Shown here piece by piece: positions 11,230 through 21,540 of a stretch of DNA of 64,000 nt. The DNA is from Kalaharituber pfeilii (lineage: Eukaryota; Ascomycota; Pezizomycetes; Pezizales; Pezizaceae). Numbering within the stretch: the stretch's first letter is position 1; every line of letters begins with the position of its first letter. The translations under genes were made by a program, and so were the position numbers. Location: contig WHUZ01000097.1 in the NCBI GenBank assembly GCA_015179045.1, positions 1-64,000 on the forward strand. The letters run 5' to 3'. The notes beneath the pieces were generated by a model. That model made no database searches. It was not told the DNA's origin and saw only the letters and a list, made by a program, of their open reading frames with translations.

Positions 11230-11649
11230 CGTGAGATCCAATGCCTAGATGCACTTTTCTTCACTTCCTGGGACTGAAGTTGCTGAAGCAGAGTGAGCTA
11301 AATGCCGAGCTATTCAAGAGTATGATAACATTACTAACAATCACACTTTATATTTTGCACTCATAGCAGAAAATGGCTGAAGCACAGGAAGATCCACAGA
11401 GCAAAGTGACTGAAATGCCGGAACATCAAGAAATTCAGGAGTACAATGATAGTTTAGGAAACCACATTCAGGATGTTATTGTTCCGCACTCACATAGGAT
11501 AGTTCAGGAGGTCACCGAAGCAGATACCTAAGAACTGGAGTAGGTGGTCTACCGGTGTGGTGGATAAAGGTGTGGGCATAAGTGTGGGCATGGGTGTGGG
11601 CGGCAGTAGACTAGCGGTCACCTTCAATATAAATTTGGCTAGCGTCAGT

Positions 11650-11890
11650 TATCCCTGGGTATGTACAGTCAAAATACTGACTGGACAGAGACATTTCGTG
11701 CGAGGTTGATGAGTGGCAACGGAGAGGGGAGCTGGGAGTTTCCTCAAACCTACACCCCAAGAGAAACCTTGAGGAGTTGGGGATTTTTGAATAAAGATTT
11801 GATCAGTAGACTCAGCGCACTGAGAGCTTTACAATCTGTGTAGGTTTCGCAGGTGGGGACATTGTACTTGTGAAGTGGCTGTCGGTGTAC
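11650..11890 (-). mobile_element. 5' UTR remnant of an ORF1-only element
   Basis: Matches the 5' region of the complete element (about 20085-20240) over the stretch with CTCAGCGCACTGAGAGCTTT and GTAGGTTTCGC, in the same minus orientation. No poly(T) or tail hairpin is present on its left side, so the 3' part is deleted. The 5' limit is about 11885. Confidence 0.6.
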
Positions 11891-11946
11891 CTGAACGGTG
11901 TATATCGCTGGTGGACTTAAAAGGTCCGTTCCACCTGCCCTGCGAT

Positions 11947-12045
11947 TAAGCCTGTCTCCAGGCTTTGAGGGCTTGCCCAGGGACCCTGCCATGGCTTGGC
12001 GCTGCAAGCGGGGTTACGTGAAAAAAAAAAAAAAAAAAAAAAAAA
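11947..12045 (+). mobile_element. Short retroposon (99 bp), tail class B
   Basis: Contains the longer B-type 3' module (CCTGTCTCCAGGC...CCAGGGACCCTGCC), the hairpin, GTTACGTG and about 26 A. Target duplication ACCTGCCCTGCGAT lies at 11933-11946 and 12046-12059 (14 bp, exact). Confidence 0.88.
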
Positions 12046-12059
12046 ACCTGCCCTGCGAT

Positions 12060-12420
12060 CTCATACAAGCTATGCATGTCATATAAGTATTATGAGTGGC
12101 TTATAGCAAGTATGGCTGTACCGGTTTATATACAAAACAGCAACTATGACGTTATCATTTCGGGCCAAAGCATTACAATACCGCCATACTACAGCTGAAG
12201 TTCTCACCTCCCTTCTTTATATAAATTGCTGCTTGTATAGTACTCAAGAGCTATTACTAGGTAAAAATACTCGTAATGTTGTGACAACGGCGTGGATTCA
12301 GCTTACATCTTGCTTCTTATGTTGTTTGATATGTATATATAACAATAATATGTGTTACTTCACCTCATAGCTTAGAATATTTAGAAGGTTGAATTACAAA
12401 GAAACCGAGCTATCAATAAT
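12060..12420. other. Intergenic sequence, nothing recognised
   Basis: AT-leaning sequence without a coherent frame or a known repeat. Short frames in it have no motifs. Confidence 0.5.
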
Positions 12421-12471
12421 AGCTGCAAGCGGGGTTATGTGATATGAAAAAAAAAAAAAAAAAAAAAAAAA
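12421..12471 (+). mobile_element. Sub-hairpin class B fragment with poly(A)
   Basis: Only AGCTGCAAGCGGGG, TTATGTGATATG and about 24 A. It starts inside the hairpin loop, shorter than the other micro-copies, and no target duplication is clear. Confidence 0.6.
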
Positions 12472-12984
12472 TCCCGAAGACCAAGGAGCCTTGCTCACTG
12501 CCTGGAAAGCTATGTGGGCAAATGTTACGCCAGGGCCTGCGATGGGCAATTCTCGGTGTTCGGGAACGTTTCTCCCCCAGTCTTTGTACACTGACACTAC
12601 GCCTGATGGACGCGGCATCTTATATAATGTGCCGGGCCATTCGTAACAACGTTCCAGTGGCCACTGGCCCGGACTACTGAACGGAACTTTCCATGCTGTC
12701 GGTATTTTTGAATGTATTCTACATATATCGCATTCTGTTCCATACACTTCTCTAGTATACAACACCAAGCCTATCTTATTTACCTAAACTGGTAATTACT
12801 TTTCAGCCTCATTCCTTAACAATCTTTACCTATGGAGCCTTTTACACCCAAAATTCGCCATCAATTCGAGCTATATATTCAATCTCGGGACCACACAAAC
12901 AGATATCGAATGGAACCTCAGAAGACAAAGGATCAGACCATACTAGATGTGTTAATAATGCTTTAGCAAGAGGTTCAGAAGGGG
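12472..12984. other. Intergenic sequence, nothing recognised
   Basis: A minus-strand open stretch of about 100 codons (12480-12768) exists but shows no motif and runs into the poly(A) of the preceding insertion. It may be an exon of an unknown host gene; I cannot support it. Confidence 0.4.
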
Positions 12985-13425
12985 GCCTTTAATGTAGCTG
13001 TTTTTTCCTGTTGCCGGAGGGGTCCTTTATGAAGCTGTTTTTTTTTTTTCGCCGAAGGGGTCTATGAAGCTGTTTTTCCTGTCGCCGGAGGGGGTCATTC
13101 ATGAAGCTGTATTTTTTTTTTGCCCTGTTGCCGGAGGGGCCCTTGATGAAGCTGATTTTTCCTGTCGCTGGAGGGGTCCTTGGTAAAGCTGTTATATCCT
13201 GTCGCTGGGGGTCCTTGATGAAGCTTTTTTTTCCTGTCGCTGGAGGGGTCCTTGCTGCTGCTGCTGTTTTTTTTTTTTTTTTTTCGCCGGAGACGGTCCT
13301 TGATGAAGCTGTTTTTTCCTGTCGCTGGAGGGGTCCTTGGTAGAGCTCTTTTTTGCTGTCGGAGGAGTTCTTTGTTGGAGCTGTTTTTTCCTGTCGCTGG
13401 AGGGGTCCTTGCTGCTGCTGGGTGT
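12985..13425. repeat. Minisatellite, unit about 37 bp, roughly 12 copies
   Basis: Degenerate units of the form GAAGCTGTTTTTTCCTGTCG CTGGAGGGGTCCTTGAT vary in T-run length and in an inserted CTG triplet. Open frames here (Gln/Arg/Lys-rich on the minus strand) are by-products of the repeat. Confidence 0.8.
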
Positions 13426-13637
13426 TGATCCGGGGTCCTGGTCGTCGTGCCAGGCCAGGCTGGCCTGTCCGGTTGCAGGGGAGTTTACAGGGCACAATAT
13501 CGTATCTGCAGGGGGCTGTACGGTGTCTACAGGGGACTGCATAAGCCTTCAGATCACATGCCAGACTCAAATTGTATGTATGTCTTCTGTAAAACCAATT
13601 CTTGGCTCATACCTCACTCATACCTCTACCAATCCAT

Positions 13638-13690
13638 TTTTTTTTCTTTATTTCATTACTCGCGTGCCGCCTTATAGGCTATGGCGAGGA
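13638..13690 (-). mobile_element. Hairpin-only micro-retroposon, tail class A (53 bp)
   Basis: T-run, linker, then hairpin with inner stem GCCT/AGGC in place of GCCC/GGGC. Target duplication ACCAATCCAT lies at 13628-13637 and 13691-13700. The 5' end is two bases beyond the hairpin base. Confidence 0.85.
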
Positions 13691-13784
13691 ACCAATCCAT
13701 TACCCATGGAGCAGTATGACTACAGCTCACCCTTCGGGTGCACAAATTGTGGAGGCTTCAATTGCATCCATGTCACCACTTCAT

Positions 13785-13845
13785 TTTTTTTTTTTTTTTT
13801 TATTTCACATGACCCCGCGTGCGGCTGCTCGCCAAGGCAGGGCGA
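13785..13845 (-). mobile_element. Hairpin-only micro-retroposon, tail class B (61 bp)
   Basis: T16, ATTTCACATGAC linker and hairpin CCCCGC...GCAGGG. Target duplication CACCACTTCAT lies at 13774-13784 and 13846-13856 (11 bp, exact). Confidence 0.87.
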
Positions 13846-13897
13846 CACCACTTCATCGACAAGCTCCTCTAACTGGAGAGCAGTTTGCATATGGTTT

Positions 13898-14085
13898 TTT
13901 CGGAGGAAGATGGGTCAAGGCGAGCCAGTACGAAGCCGATAGAGGACGGAGATAGGCGCGACTGCTGGCCGTATCCCCCGCAGCACAGTGAGAACCGCGG
14001 GCCCCATGTATTTAAGTTTTAGTTTAGTCTTTCTTTTCTTCTAATAAACCCTCGCCATAACTCATAGGGCGGCACGCGAGTATTG

Positions 14086-14117
<32 letters not shown>

Positions 14118-14119
14118 TA
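13898..14119 (+). mobile_element. Truncated ORF1 element 3' end, tail class A (222 bp)
   Basis: Begins within the last ORF1 codons (GGRWVKASQYEADRGRR stop at about 13955), then 3' UTR, class A hairpin at 14050-14080 and a long poly(A). Target duplication TTGCATATGGTTT lies at 13885-13897 and 14120-14132 (13 bp, exact). Confidence 0.88.
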
Positions 14120-14209
14120 TTGCATATGGTTTATTGAGAACTCTACTACTGTATCGGCTAGTTGGACTATGCAAGCATTTATCGATCATACCAAAGACGA
14201 AGGCTCCCC

Positions 14210-14330
14210 AGAATCAACACGCTCTCATACTAGCACTAGCGCCTACTCTAGCACATGTGCCCACACTAGCACTGCTCCTGGCACTGGCGCCTACACCAGT
14301 ACTAGCGCCACCACTACCATTTTATGGCTC
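14210..14330. repeat. Degenerate 18-bp minisatellite
   Basis: Units resembling ACTAGCGCCTACTCTAGC repeat about six times and encode Leu/Ala/Pro runs in one frame. Confidence 0.6.
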
Positions 14331-14373
14331 ACTAATTAATGCAGGCTGTAATCTTCTCTTAAGGTTACTTGTG

Positions 14374-14434
14374 GCCCTGCCATGGTGAAGAGCTGCACGC
14401 GGGGTCACGTGATGAAAAAAAAAAAAAAAAAAAA
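14374..14434 (+). mobile_element. Hairpin-only micro-retroposon, tail class B (about 61 bp)
   Basis: Starts exactly at CCCTGCC, hairpin to GCGGGG, GTCACGTGATG, about 20 A. Flanks GGTTACTTGT (left, from 14363) and GGTCACTTGT (right, from 14435) agree at 9 of 10 bases. Confidence 0.8.
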
Positions 14435-14487
14435 GGTCACTTGTAGAAGAACAAGCATTTCAGCAAATTCTGTCCTCCAAAGACTTA

Positions 14488-14638
14488 TTTTTTTTTTTTT
14501 TTTTTATATCAATACTCGCTTGCCGCCCTAAGGGCTATGGCGAGGGTTTTTATTAAAAAACTCCAAAAAAGAACGAAAGAAGTAAGCAACTTTAAATAAC
14601 ATGATTCCCGCGGTTTACATAGTGTCACCCCCCTCCCC
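14488..14638 (-). mobile_element. Short retroposon (151 bp), tail class A
   Basis: T-run, hairpin CTCGCC...GGCAAGCGAG type, then about 100 bp of 3' UTR. Target duplication CCTCCAAAGACTTA lies at 14474-14487 and 14639-14652 (14 bp, exact). Confidence 0.88.
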
Positions 14639-14652
14639 CCTCCAAAGACTTA

Positions 14653-16490
14653 GAATGTTATGTGCAATTACACCAGTGAATGGCAAGGCAGCTCAGACAA
14701 CAGTTTACACGTGAGCAGCAGCAGCCGATCTTCCTCAAGGGTGCACACCTGCAGTTGCTGAACCTTCTTTTTTTCCCGGTTCACTTTTCATACAGTTATC
14801 TACATGAATATGGTGATGTGCATCAATAAGGGACCCGTGTCAGCCGAAATTATGGGCTTAAAGTTGAGACTCTTCCTTGTCACCCAACCAGATCTGATTG
14901 AAGTTTAAACCCCATAGATAAGTACTATTTCGTCTGCTCTACAACTTGATGATGTCCGATTTAAAAAATATGAAGGCGTTGTTGAGTTATAGGGTTTTGA
15001 AAACCTTATACTTTGTATGAGAAGCCCTTGCAATGTAATATACTAAAGTAGCCAAGAATTTAGAATTAGTACTAGTGTAAGTCAAATTCTAACTAAATAT
15101 GGAAATGATCTACTTAATCCTCGGTGACTTGGCATGTGTACCATCTAGAGATATGCTTCCATAGTACGCAAACATCTATAAAAAAAAGCGATTAATGATA
15201 ATATCAGAAATAGGTGACAGGCTTGTAGACCATGTTGATATCTGAGCTCAATAGCAGAAAAGTCCATATCTATTATATTTTCATCAACTCCTGATAAACA
15301 TTTGTTGCCATGCTCAAATCGTAAATCTCCTGTACATCACGTTGTTCTTCCTTGATCTGACTCAAATTTATCTTCCAAAGATTCTTCACTTTTGCTAAAT
15401 ACAATGGAAGTATCTACTTTCACTGTAACTGATATTTTTTACTTCCTGCTAGCAGCAGTGCGCAGGCAAGCTCTTCTTCACTTAGTAGGACGAGGCATGT
15501 GGCATAGATGAGGCCAACATGTTCTACAGAACTAGTCTCTCCATAGAGAACAAGTAAGTAGAATATGCTCACTCTTAGGAACTTCGCTCAAGTTGTCCGA
15601 TGTCAAAAAACAGGTTCGTTATAGGGATATGTGGTACTGAATTTGCGAAGTTGTGGGCTCAGGGGCGAGCAGGCGACAACAGTACAAGGGGAACAGACAA
15701 TTTTTGTCATATTAGTCAGCAAGCGGGCGAATGTAACAACTGGTCCCTTGTTGATGCACATCACCATACCACTCTATACCCATGCAAATACGCATGCTGT
15801 TTGATTTCCTGCAACTATATCCATACTGCTTTTATTTTTTGGCCTCTTCGCTAGTTTTCTGCTTGGCTTACCGGTAGCTAACTCTGTGTAGGTGATAGGT
15901 GCGGATGCAGACCCAGGTTTCTCGGCACCATCGATGCAAAGGGGGTATTTTCAACACATTCACAAGTGAGCGAGGCTTAGAAGGCTTAGAAGATGAAGCT
16001 GGTAGCTATAAAAATTAGTAGGGATTCATTAATTAAAGAGATGTGGAAAAATACTTCTGAGTTCCTAGTGGTTCTTTCAGCCGAATACGGCACATCAACC
16101 ACTGGAGAGTTATCTAAAGAAATACCTGCAAGCTGGAGCCGGAGGAGTTCTGCACCTGTGATTGCTCTTGAAGTGGTAATAACCTTTCGTCCCTTATTAC
16201 TTTTTTCCTTTGATCACCTATCCAATGCTATCTCTAAGTCGCGAGTACATTCCTCGTCTACAATACTATGAGTGAGAGACTTCTCAGCCGCAGAGCTGAG
16301 TTTTTCAATTAGAAGTGGTATTTCTGGTGCTGCTGGGTTTTCTTTATGAAGATGAAGAGCATAAAGAGTGGTTTGTCAGACTGCACGAGAATTGGATGGG
16401 GTAGGAGGTATAGGCTTCCGGGGACTAGAAAGAGTAAATTTTGTAGTATGGACTGTCAGTTCTCCGAGTGGATTAATCCTGTTTGTGGGT
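14653..16490. other. 1.8 kb without a recognisable gene or repeat
   Basis: Balanced composition. Frames of up to about 92 codons (15600-15854, 15993-16271) show no motif. It may hold old host or repeat sequence; nothing can be assigned. Confidence 0.45.
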
Positions 16491-16737
16491 TTTTTTTTTT
16501 TTTTTTTCTTTTTTATTATCATTAATCGCATGCCGCCCTAAGGGCTATGGCGATGTTTAGTCACATATGGAATAAAGGAAAGTTAAGTGTAAAAGTAGAA
16601 ATCCCCAGAAATTCCTGTGTGAAAGGGAAATGTAAGTGAGGAATAACAATAAATAACGGTAGAAATCCCCGGTACCTCTTGTGTGAAGGGGAAGTGGAAA
16701 TGGCAAAGTCTAATGGGAAAACAGTCTCCGTCCCGGT

Positions 16738-17767
16738 CTACTTCCGTCCCCTGTCCCAATCGTATTGGCTAGTCTTCAACCATTTTCCTTCAAGTCTCAC
16801 CTTATCCAGCCTTACCTGACCCTCCAGGTATACCACAACCGAGCTGGCGGTCTTGCCTTCCCCGGTCAAAATTGTCTCCTTACTCAGCCACCGAATCCCC
16901 GCAATCTTTCCCAAGTCTTTATTCGATGCCTCCAACCATTTCTGGACATTGTTCAGGTCCTTCCGGAGTGCTATTCCAGGCCATTTTTCGTCCTGGTGAT
17001 GCCGGTCGGAGTTTTCGCCGGGCGGGTGGTGGAAGTGGTGGAAATGGGTGTCGGGGTGGTGCTGACACTGGGCGCCGCGAGGTTTTCAGCTGTCGGGGGG
17101 GGTGTAGGTGTTTCTGCGCTGGACGCCGCGATCTTTTCCGCCTCTCTGGCATCTGACGACGTTTGATGGCGTACTTGTCTTGTGGTGCCGCTGTCTTGCC
17201 CTTGCGTTTCTTGGACGCGGCGGGGCGGGTGGTGTGGGGGCGGGTGGGGCGGGTGGGGTGGGCGGTTGTGCGGGGCTCTCCGGGGATGGCTCCTCCGAAG
17301 ACACAGTGTGGTTTTTTTTTTTTTTTTTTTTATAGCAATACTCGCTTGCCGCCCTAAGGGCTATGGCGAGACACAGTGTGGATGGGGCTAAATCCCTGGG
17401 GTGGTGGTGGTGGTGGTGGGGGGGGGGGGCGGTGGGGATGGGTGGCAAGCCAGTTTGGGAGGGGGCCGTCTGGGAATAACCCACTCACCAGCAAGGCGCG
17501 TCCTTTGTCGAATTTTATTAATAGCATCGAACCTTCCGTCGGGGCGCGGTCAGTTCCTGCCATAAGTTTCCACAGTGAGGCGAGTACCACACTCATCCGA
17601 TACCCGCCTCTTTTCTCATCGTCCCCGTCACGGTCTCCCATTGTGGTGTATGGACCCCGTCCCAGCCTCGAGGGAGCGGTGGGGGGAAGTCGGGGGGGGA
17701 GGAGGCGGTGGGGAGGCGGCCTCCCGTGAGGGGAGACGGTCCTTTGTTTCTTTTTTCCGTTAGGCAT
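16738..17767 (-). pseudogene. ORF1 protein remnant, frameshifted and interrupted
   Basis: N-terminal part starts MPNGKKKQRT at 17767 and runs through MSVVLASLWKLM and a poly-Pro tract to the insertion at 17312-17369. The frame then gives a Pro/Ala-rich linker. Near 16935-17000 a frame change precedes the RRM-like end (LEASNKDLGKIAGIRWLSKE, SSVVVYLEG, VRLEGKWLK, YDWDRGRK stop at 16738). Confidence 0.65.
17312..17369 (-). mobile_element. Hairpin-only micro-retroposon, tail class A (58 bp)
   Basis: T18, ATAGCAATA linker and hairpin ending GGCGA. Target duplication GACACAGTGTGG lies at 17300-17311 and 17370-17381 (12 bp, exact). The 5' end falls at the hairpin base. Confidence 0.87.
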
Positions 17768-18039
17768 TTGATTGGTGCAAGGGCGGTGTTTCGGGGCCTC
17801 CTATTGGGTCTTGGCGCCGGAGAGGGTGTGGTTGCAACGATGGTGGTGAGCTGAAGATTCCTCGTAATTTCACCTCTCGGGGAAAATTTGCAATAGCGGG
17901 TATTTGGGCATACAAATTAGATCAAAAGACTAAGCACGCTGAGAGCTTTCGGTCTATGTAGGTTTCGCTGGGGGGGACGTTGTGGTTGTGGAGTCGCTTC
18001 CAAACGCTCGTCCTGGGGTGGTTGTTGTCCTCGTATACT

Positions 18040-18642
18040 CCGGATAGGAACGCACCTACAATACCAGGACGAAGTCGTCACCGACGCAGGGACACGACAA
18101 CTATCAAGAACGTGGAGAGCCGCGGAGAGGAACCGTCTTGAATTAAGTTACAGACCATTGACAAGGCTCGGGCGGAGAGTCTCAACGCTAGCTGGCCTGA
18201 TAGGGGGGAAGGGTCTGAGAAAGTGGCAACACACAATCGGCAAGGTAGAGAGCCCGGAACGCCGGGGGTGCGGAGAAGAGGAGGAATCCACCACGCACGT
18301 GCTCAACGGGTGCAGGGTATGGCAAAGAAAATGGCCAGGAGGGTTGGCAGACCTGACCAAGCCACCCAAGAGCAATGACAAGGACCAATTGGCAGAGATA
18401 TTAGATTGGGCGGGACTATAGCTACAACTTCATTACGGACTGGTAGGCAATTTCCCTAGTTTCCCTCTTTATGACGGTCTTCCATTTTCCATTTCAGGGA
18501 CGGAGAACATCACTTTACATGTATTAGTTTTCCTTGGTTATGACTACCTTCCATTTTCCATTTCTCTTTATTTGTACCTAACCGCGGCATAGCCCCTAGG
18601 GCGGCACGCGAGTAAGATATTTAAAAAAAAACAAAAAAAAAA
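18040..18642 (+). mobile_element. 5'-truncated LINE 3' end, tail class A
   Basis: Contains the ORF2 C-terminus to the stop at 18421, a 3' UTR, a divergent tail (GCATAGCCCCTAGGGCGGC... AAGATATTT) and A-rich end. It shows that class A tails belong to an autonomous LINE lineage with RNase H and a CxxC-type zinc motif. The start is approximate. Confidence 0.7.
18045..18421 (+). pseudogene. LINE ORF2 C-terminal fragment (post-RNase H zinc motif)
   Basis: The frame reads DEVVTDAG...ERNRLELSYRPLTRLGRR, LRKWQHTIGK, then CGEEEESTTHVLNGCRVWQRKWPGG and ends DWAGL stop. It aligns by eye with the fragment at 31892-32305 (CGEEETTRHVLDECRVWKRRWPGG). The first Cys of the usual CxWCGEEE motif is replaced (RRGCGEEE). 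Truncated before RNase H. Confidence 0.75.
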
Positions 18643-18851
18643 CTGTCAGCTATTGATTCTAATCTAAATCAACCTTGAGGGTGGTCCAACATACGGTAGA
18701 AAGTTTCTTTTGCTAATTGCTTCACGTCCAGTTTCTACACTTTGAGCGTAATAATGCTGAAGGGGTCTAAAGAGTCCAACGTCTAATGGCTGCAAGAGAT
18801 GTGTGGTATGAGATGGAAAGCAGAACATAATGATATCACGCTGTATACAAT

Positions 18852-20246
18852 TTTTTTTTTTTTTTTTTTATTTCACGTAACCCCGCTTGCAGCTGTTCGC
18901 CATGGCAGGGTCCCTGGACCGAAGTCCTTCTGGCCCGGAGACAGGCACCTGTGCAACTACATACAAAATCATCCCCTGTAAAAACACACAACGATACTAT
19001 GACTTCGGTGATGTGGAGGAAACACAAAGCGAAAGCCCAATCCCCCAAGAGAACAATTAAGCACGAATACTCAAATATCCCCCCAGAGAATCAAGCAGTC
19101 ATATCCATCTCCTCCACATCCCACCCCTTCCCCTTTCTGTCCACCTTTGTCATTCTGTCCCAGTCATACAAGCATGAGTGGTACCATTTGCCTGATAACC
19201 GTACCTTCGCTGGTGTTTGACTATCTGATTCTACCTCCCCCTCCAGGTAGATAACAATCGAGCTAGTCTTCTTTCCCTCCCTCCTTTCTTTTCCCACCAA
19301 CCGTCTTGCCGCAACAATCTTCCCCATCCATGGGTTCGCCTTTTCCATCCACTCTCTTACTTTCCCAAGTTTCTTCGTCACCGCTATGCCATGCACTACA
19401 ACTGCCCGGCCAGATTGCGGGAGCCTTTCTTTCTGGGATGTTCTTGCTTTCGGAGATGATGTTGGAGGCTTCTTGTTCTGCTTGGGGGGTTGGTACTGGA
19501 CCCCCTTACTGCGTTTTTGGATTGAGAAGCGGTGGACCTTGTTCGGTTTTTTGGTGGTGCTGCTGGAGGTGGGTTGGTTTTTTGTGCTGGGGGTGTATTT
19601 GGTGGAATGCTTTGAGACGATTGCTACAAATGACAGCGGAGGTATTGTCTCTAGCTTGGTCTGTGTTTCCCCTTCCTTTTGCCTATAACTTCTCTGTGTG
19701 GCAGCATAGTTCTTGCAACGTTCCCCTTTCGCTGCTGCTGCGAGTAAATCTATGCGCTGGTGTGCGTGTCCGATATAGCCTAGGAACAAGTCTGTTGGCT
19801 CGAAGTTTGGTCTTTTCATAAGGTCTTCTATACATTTCTGGATATGAATAATGATATCTCCCACTGCCTCAAGCATACAAGTCATATTAACTCCACCAAG
19901 TTTTTCAATGATTGACTGAAGCAGTGGGGCCTCGGGACGAGTACTTCTGGCAAGTGTTGTCTTGGCACCCGAAGATGTGTTTTTCGGTGCCGGGCTGCCC
20001 AATGCCGCGAATCGATTGGTTCGATCCATGGTGGAAGTGCCAAGAAGTCAGGGGTAGCAGTGTGCTTGTCAACGGAGCAGGGAGCTGAAATCTCCTCAAA
20101 ACTTAACCCCCAAGGGGGAAACTTGAGGAGTTGGGTTTTTTGGAATAAAAATTAGATCTAAAGACTCAGCGCACTGAGAGCTTTCGATCTATGTAGGTTT
20201 CGCTGGGGGGGACGGAGTGCTCGTCCTGTCGAAGTGGTTGTCGCTG
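18852..20246 (-). mobile_element. Complete ORF1-only retroelement (1395 bp), tail class B
   Basis: Target duplication ACGCTGTATACAAT lies at 18838-18851 and 20247-20260 (14 bp, exact). Minus-strand order: 217-bp 5' UTR with a hairpin-forming block (AAAGaCTCAG...CTGAGagCTTT) and a G-run, one intact ORF, about 240 bp of 3' UTR, B hairpin CCCTGC...GCGGGG, TTACGTGAAAT, poly(A). There is no RT and no space for one. It is the reference copy for the family in this window and resembles in concept the mammalian half-LINEs (HAL1). Confidence 0.87.
19091..20029 (-). CDS. ORF1-type RNA-binding protein, 312 aa, intact
   Basis: ATG at 20029 (MDRTNRFAALGSPAPK), stop at 19091. N-terminal 110 residues look helical (SIIEKLGGVNMTCMLEAVGDI, HAHQRIDLLAAAAKGERC). 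Residues 110-200 are a Lys/Ser/Thr/Pro-rich basic linker. The C-terminus is the RRM-like module: RAVVVHGIAVTKKLGKVREW, KKTSSIVIYLEGE, VRLSGKWYHSCLYDWDR. No zinc knuckle. An unbroken frame in a family otherwise full of lesions suggests recent activity or selection in cis. Expected to coat its own RNA; the RT must come from elsewhere. Confidence 0.8.
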   Translation of the reverse strand: MDRTNRFAALGSPAPKNTSSGAKTTLARSTRPEAPLLQSIIEKLGGVNMTCMLEAVGDIIIHIQKCIEDLMKRPNFEPTDLFLGYIGHAHQRIDLLAAAAKGERCKNYAATQRSYRQKEGETQTKLETIPPLSFVAIVSKHSTKYTPSTKNQPTSSSTTKKPNKVHRFSIQKRSKGVQYQPPKQNKKPPTSSPKARTSQKERLPQSGRAVVVHGIAVTKKLGKVREWMEKANPWMGKIVAARRLVGKERREGKKTSSIVIYLEGEVESDSQTPAKVRLSGKWYHSCLYDWDRMTKVDRKGKGWDVEEMDMTA

Positions 20247-20260
20247 ACGCTGTATACAAT

Positions 20261-21540
20261 AATGCAGAAAGTGCCACCTGAAGCTAGAGTTATGACCATC
20301 AATGATAAGAAGTCGATATTGACATGGAAGCATTCGGAAAGAGGGGTGTGGTTCAAAACATAATCAAGGATAGTCTACACTCAGGATTTGAATCGTTCAC
20401 TCCTTATCTGAATACGCGAAAACAGTCTCAGAATCTTTTTCATTCAGATACTCATATCATGCATCTTGATGTGATTTTCCCTTATAAATAATCATGGGTG
20501 GTAGCAGATATCCATCTACAGCAAATGTATTAATCTCACGATTTTCGTCTTTTATCATAGGTAGATTTTTCCTTCCTTGCCTACAAATAACCTTCACTTT
20601 GTTGGAATGGTACATCCGTTGCATTTATGTTGCAGTTCCTAAAATAGTAATTCACTCCGTTATCACTTGTTTCACTTGATTATTTCATGCATATGAACCA
20701 TGTCTGGCGCTTATAGTGTTTCGGTTAATATTAGCATTGACTCATACACCTCTCGGTTGGATTATATTTTCTTTTCTGTTATGGTTTTGAAGTCACGTTA
20801 TATCTCACTTTCTGTGTATATAAGTTGGGCAATTCTGCCACTTCTTAATAGATCAGACTCAACGAGCTTGCCTTTCATTCCCTTCGTGAATACAAGCATT
20901 TACCAAAAAGACTCCGCTTATTTTGATACACTTGGGGTGATTTTCGCATCAATAAGCCCTTTTCGTTCATATTGTAGATATATTGGGGTGAAAGTTGGTA
21001 ATCAACAATGACTTTTTGTAGCTTTCGAAGTGCATCTTTAATAACCATTGGATAGGAGGATAAAATCCATTATTTTTGGAGTGCCGTGCTCGGCAGCATT
21101 CCACCTTGTTCCTTCCATTAGAACCGTGGTTACCACCACGCCGGTTGCCTCCTACGACCAAATGATGGCACACAATAGGGCATACCAACATATTCTGGCC
21201 AAATTCCTAGGTGTTCCACACCTGACATTGATACTGAAGGAACTCATCCCCAGTCTGGAAGTCCGCTGCAATCTTAATGCCTACCCGCACTCTTGCTTAA
21301 ATTACAAAATCTCGCGTTCTATTCACATTGAGTATTACGTGCATACATACAGTATGTTTTATCTATAGATAGTATTATTGACTTTGCTTTATGGCCTGAC
21401 CGTATACCTAATGGTTGGCCTGTGCTATCGATGGAATCCTGAAGTAGTGGCGTGGTTATTCATGTGTGGTAATCAGGAGCTTGGCCTCTTTTGCCACTAC
21501 TCATCTTTTCTTGTTCTACTGACAGTTAAGCATCCTTCAG
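20261..21540. other. 1.3 kb without a recognisable gene or repeat
   Basis: Frames such as 20700-21011 (103 codons) and 21048-21368 show no family motif. Codon usage and hydrophobicity give no clear call. Confidence 0.4.

Larger units (their letters stand above)
16491..18034 (-). mobile_element. Near-full-length ORF1-only element, tail class A, degraded
   Basis: Plus strand reads T-run, class A hairpin (ATCGC/GCGAT form, 16523-16555), 3' UTR, ORF1 remnant, then the 5' UTR block with CGCTGAGAGCTTTC and GTAGGTTTCGCTGG at 17935-17975 shared with 18852-20246. The 5' limit at about 18034 is estimated from that match; no target duplication was found. It contains a 58-bp micro-retroposon at 17312-17369. 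Confidence 0.7.

Noticed and set aside
12985..13570. Gln/Lys-rich protein on the minus strand
   Set aside because: Product of the 37-bp minisatellite; no sequence outside the repeat supports it.
16452..18650. ACTGTCAG on both sides as a target duplication for the LINE fragment ending at 18642
   Set aside because: Only 8 bp, and the left copy is not next to an element boundary.
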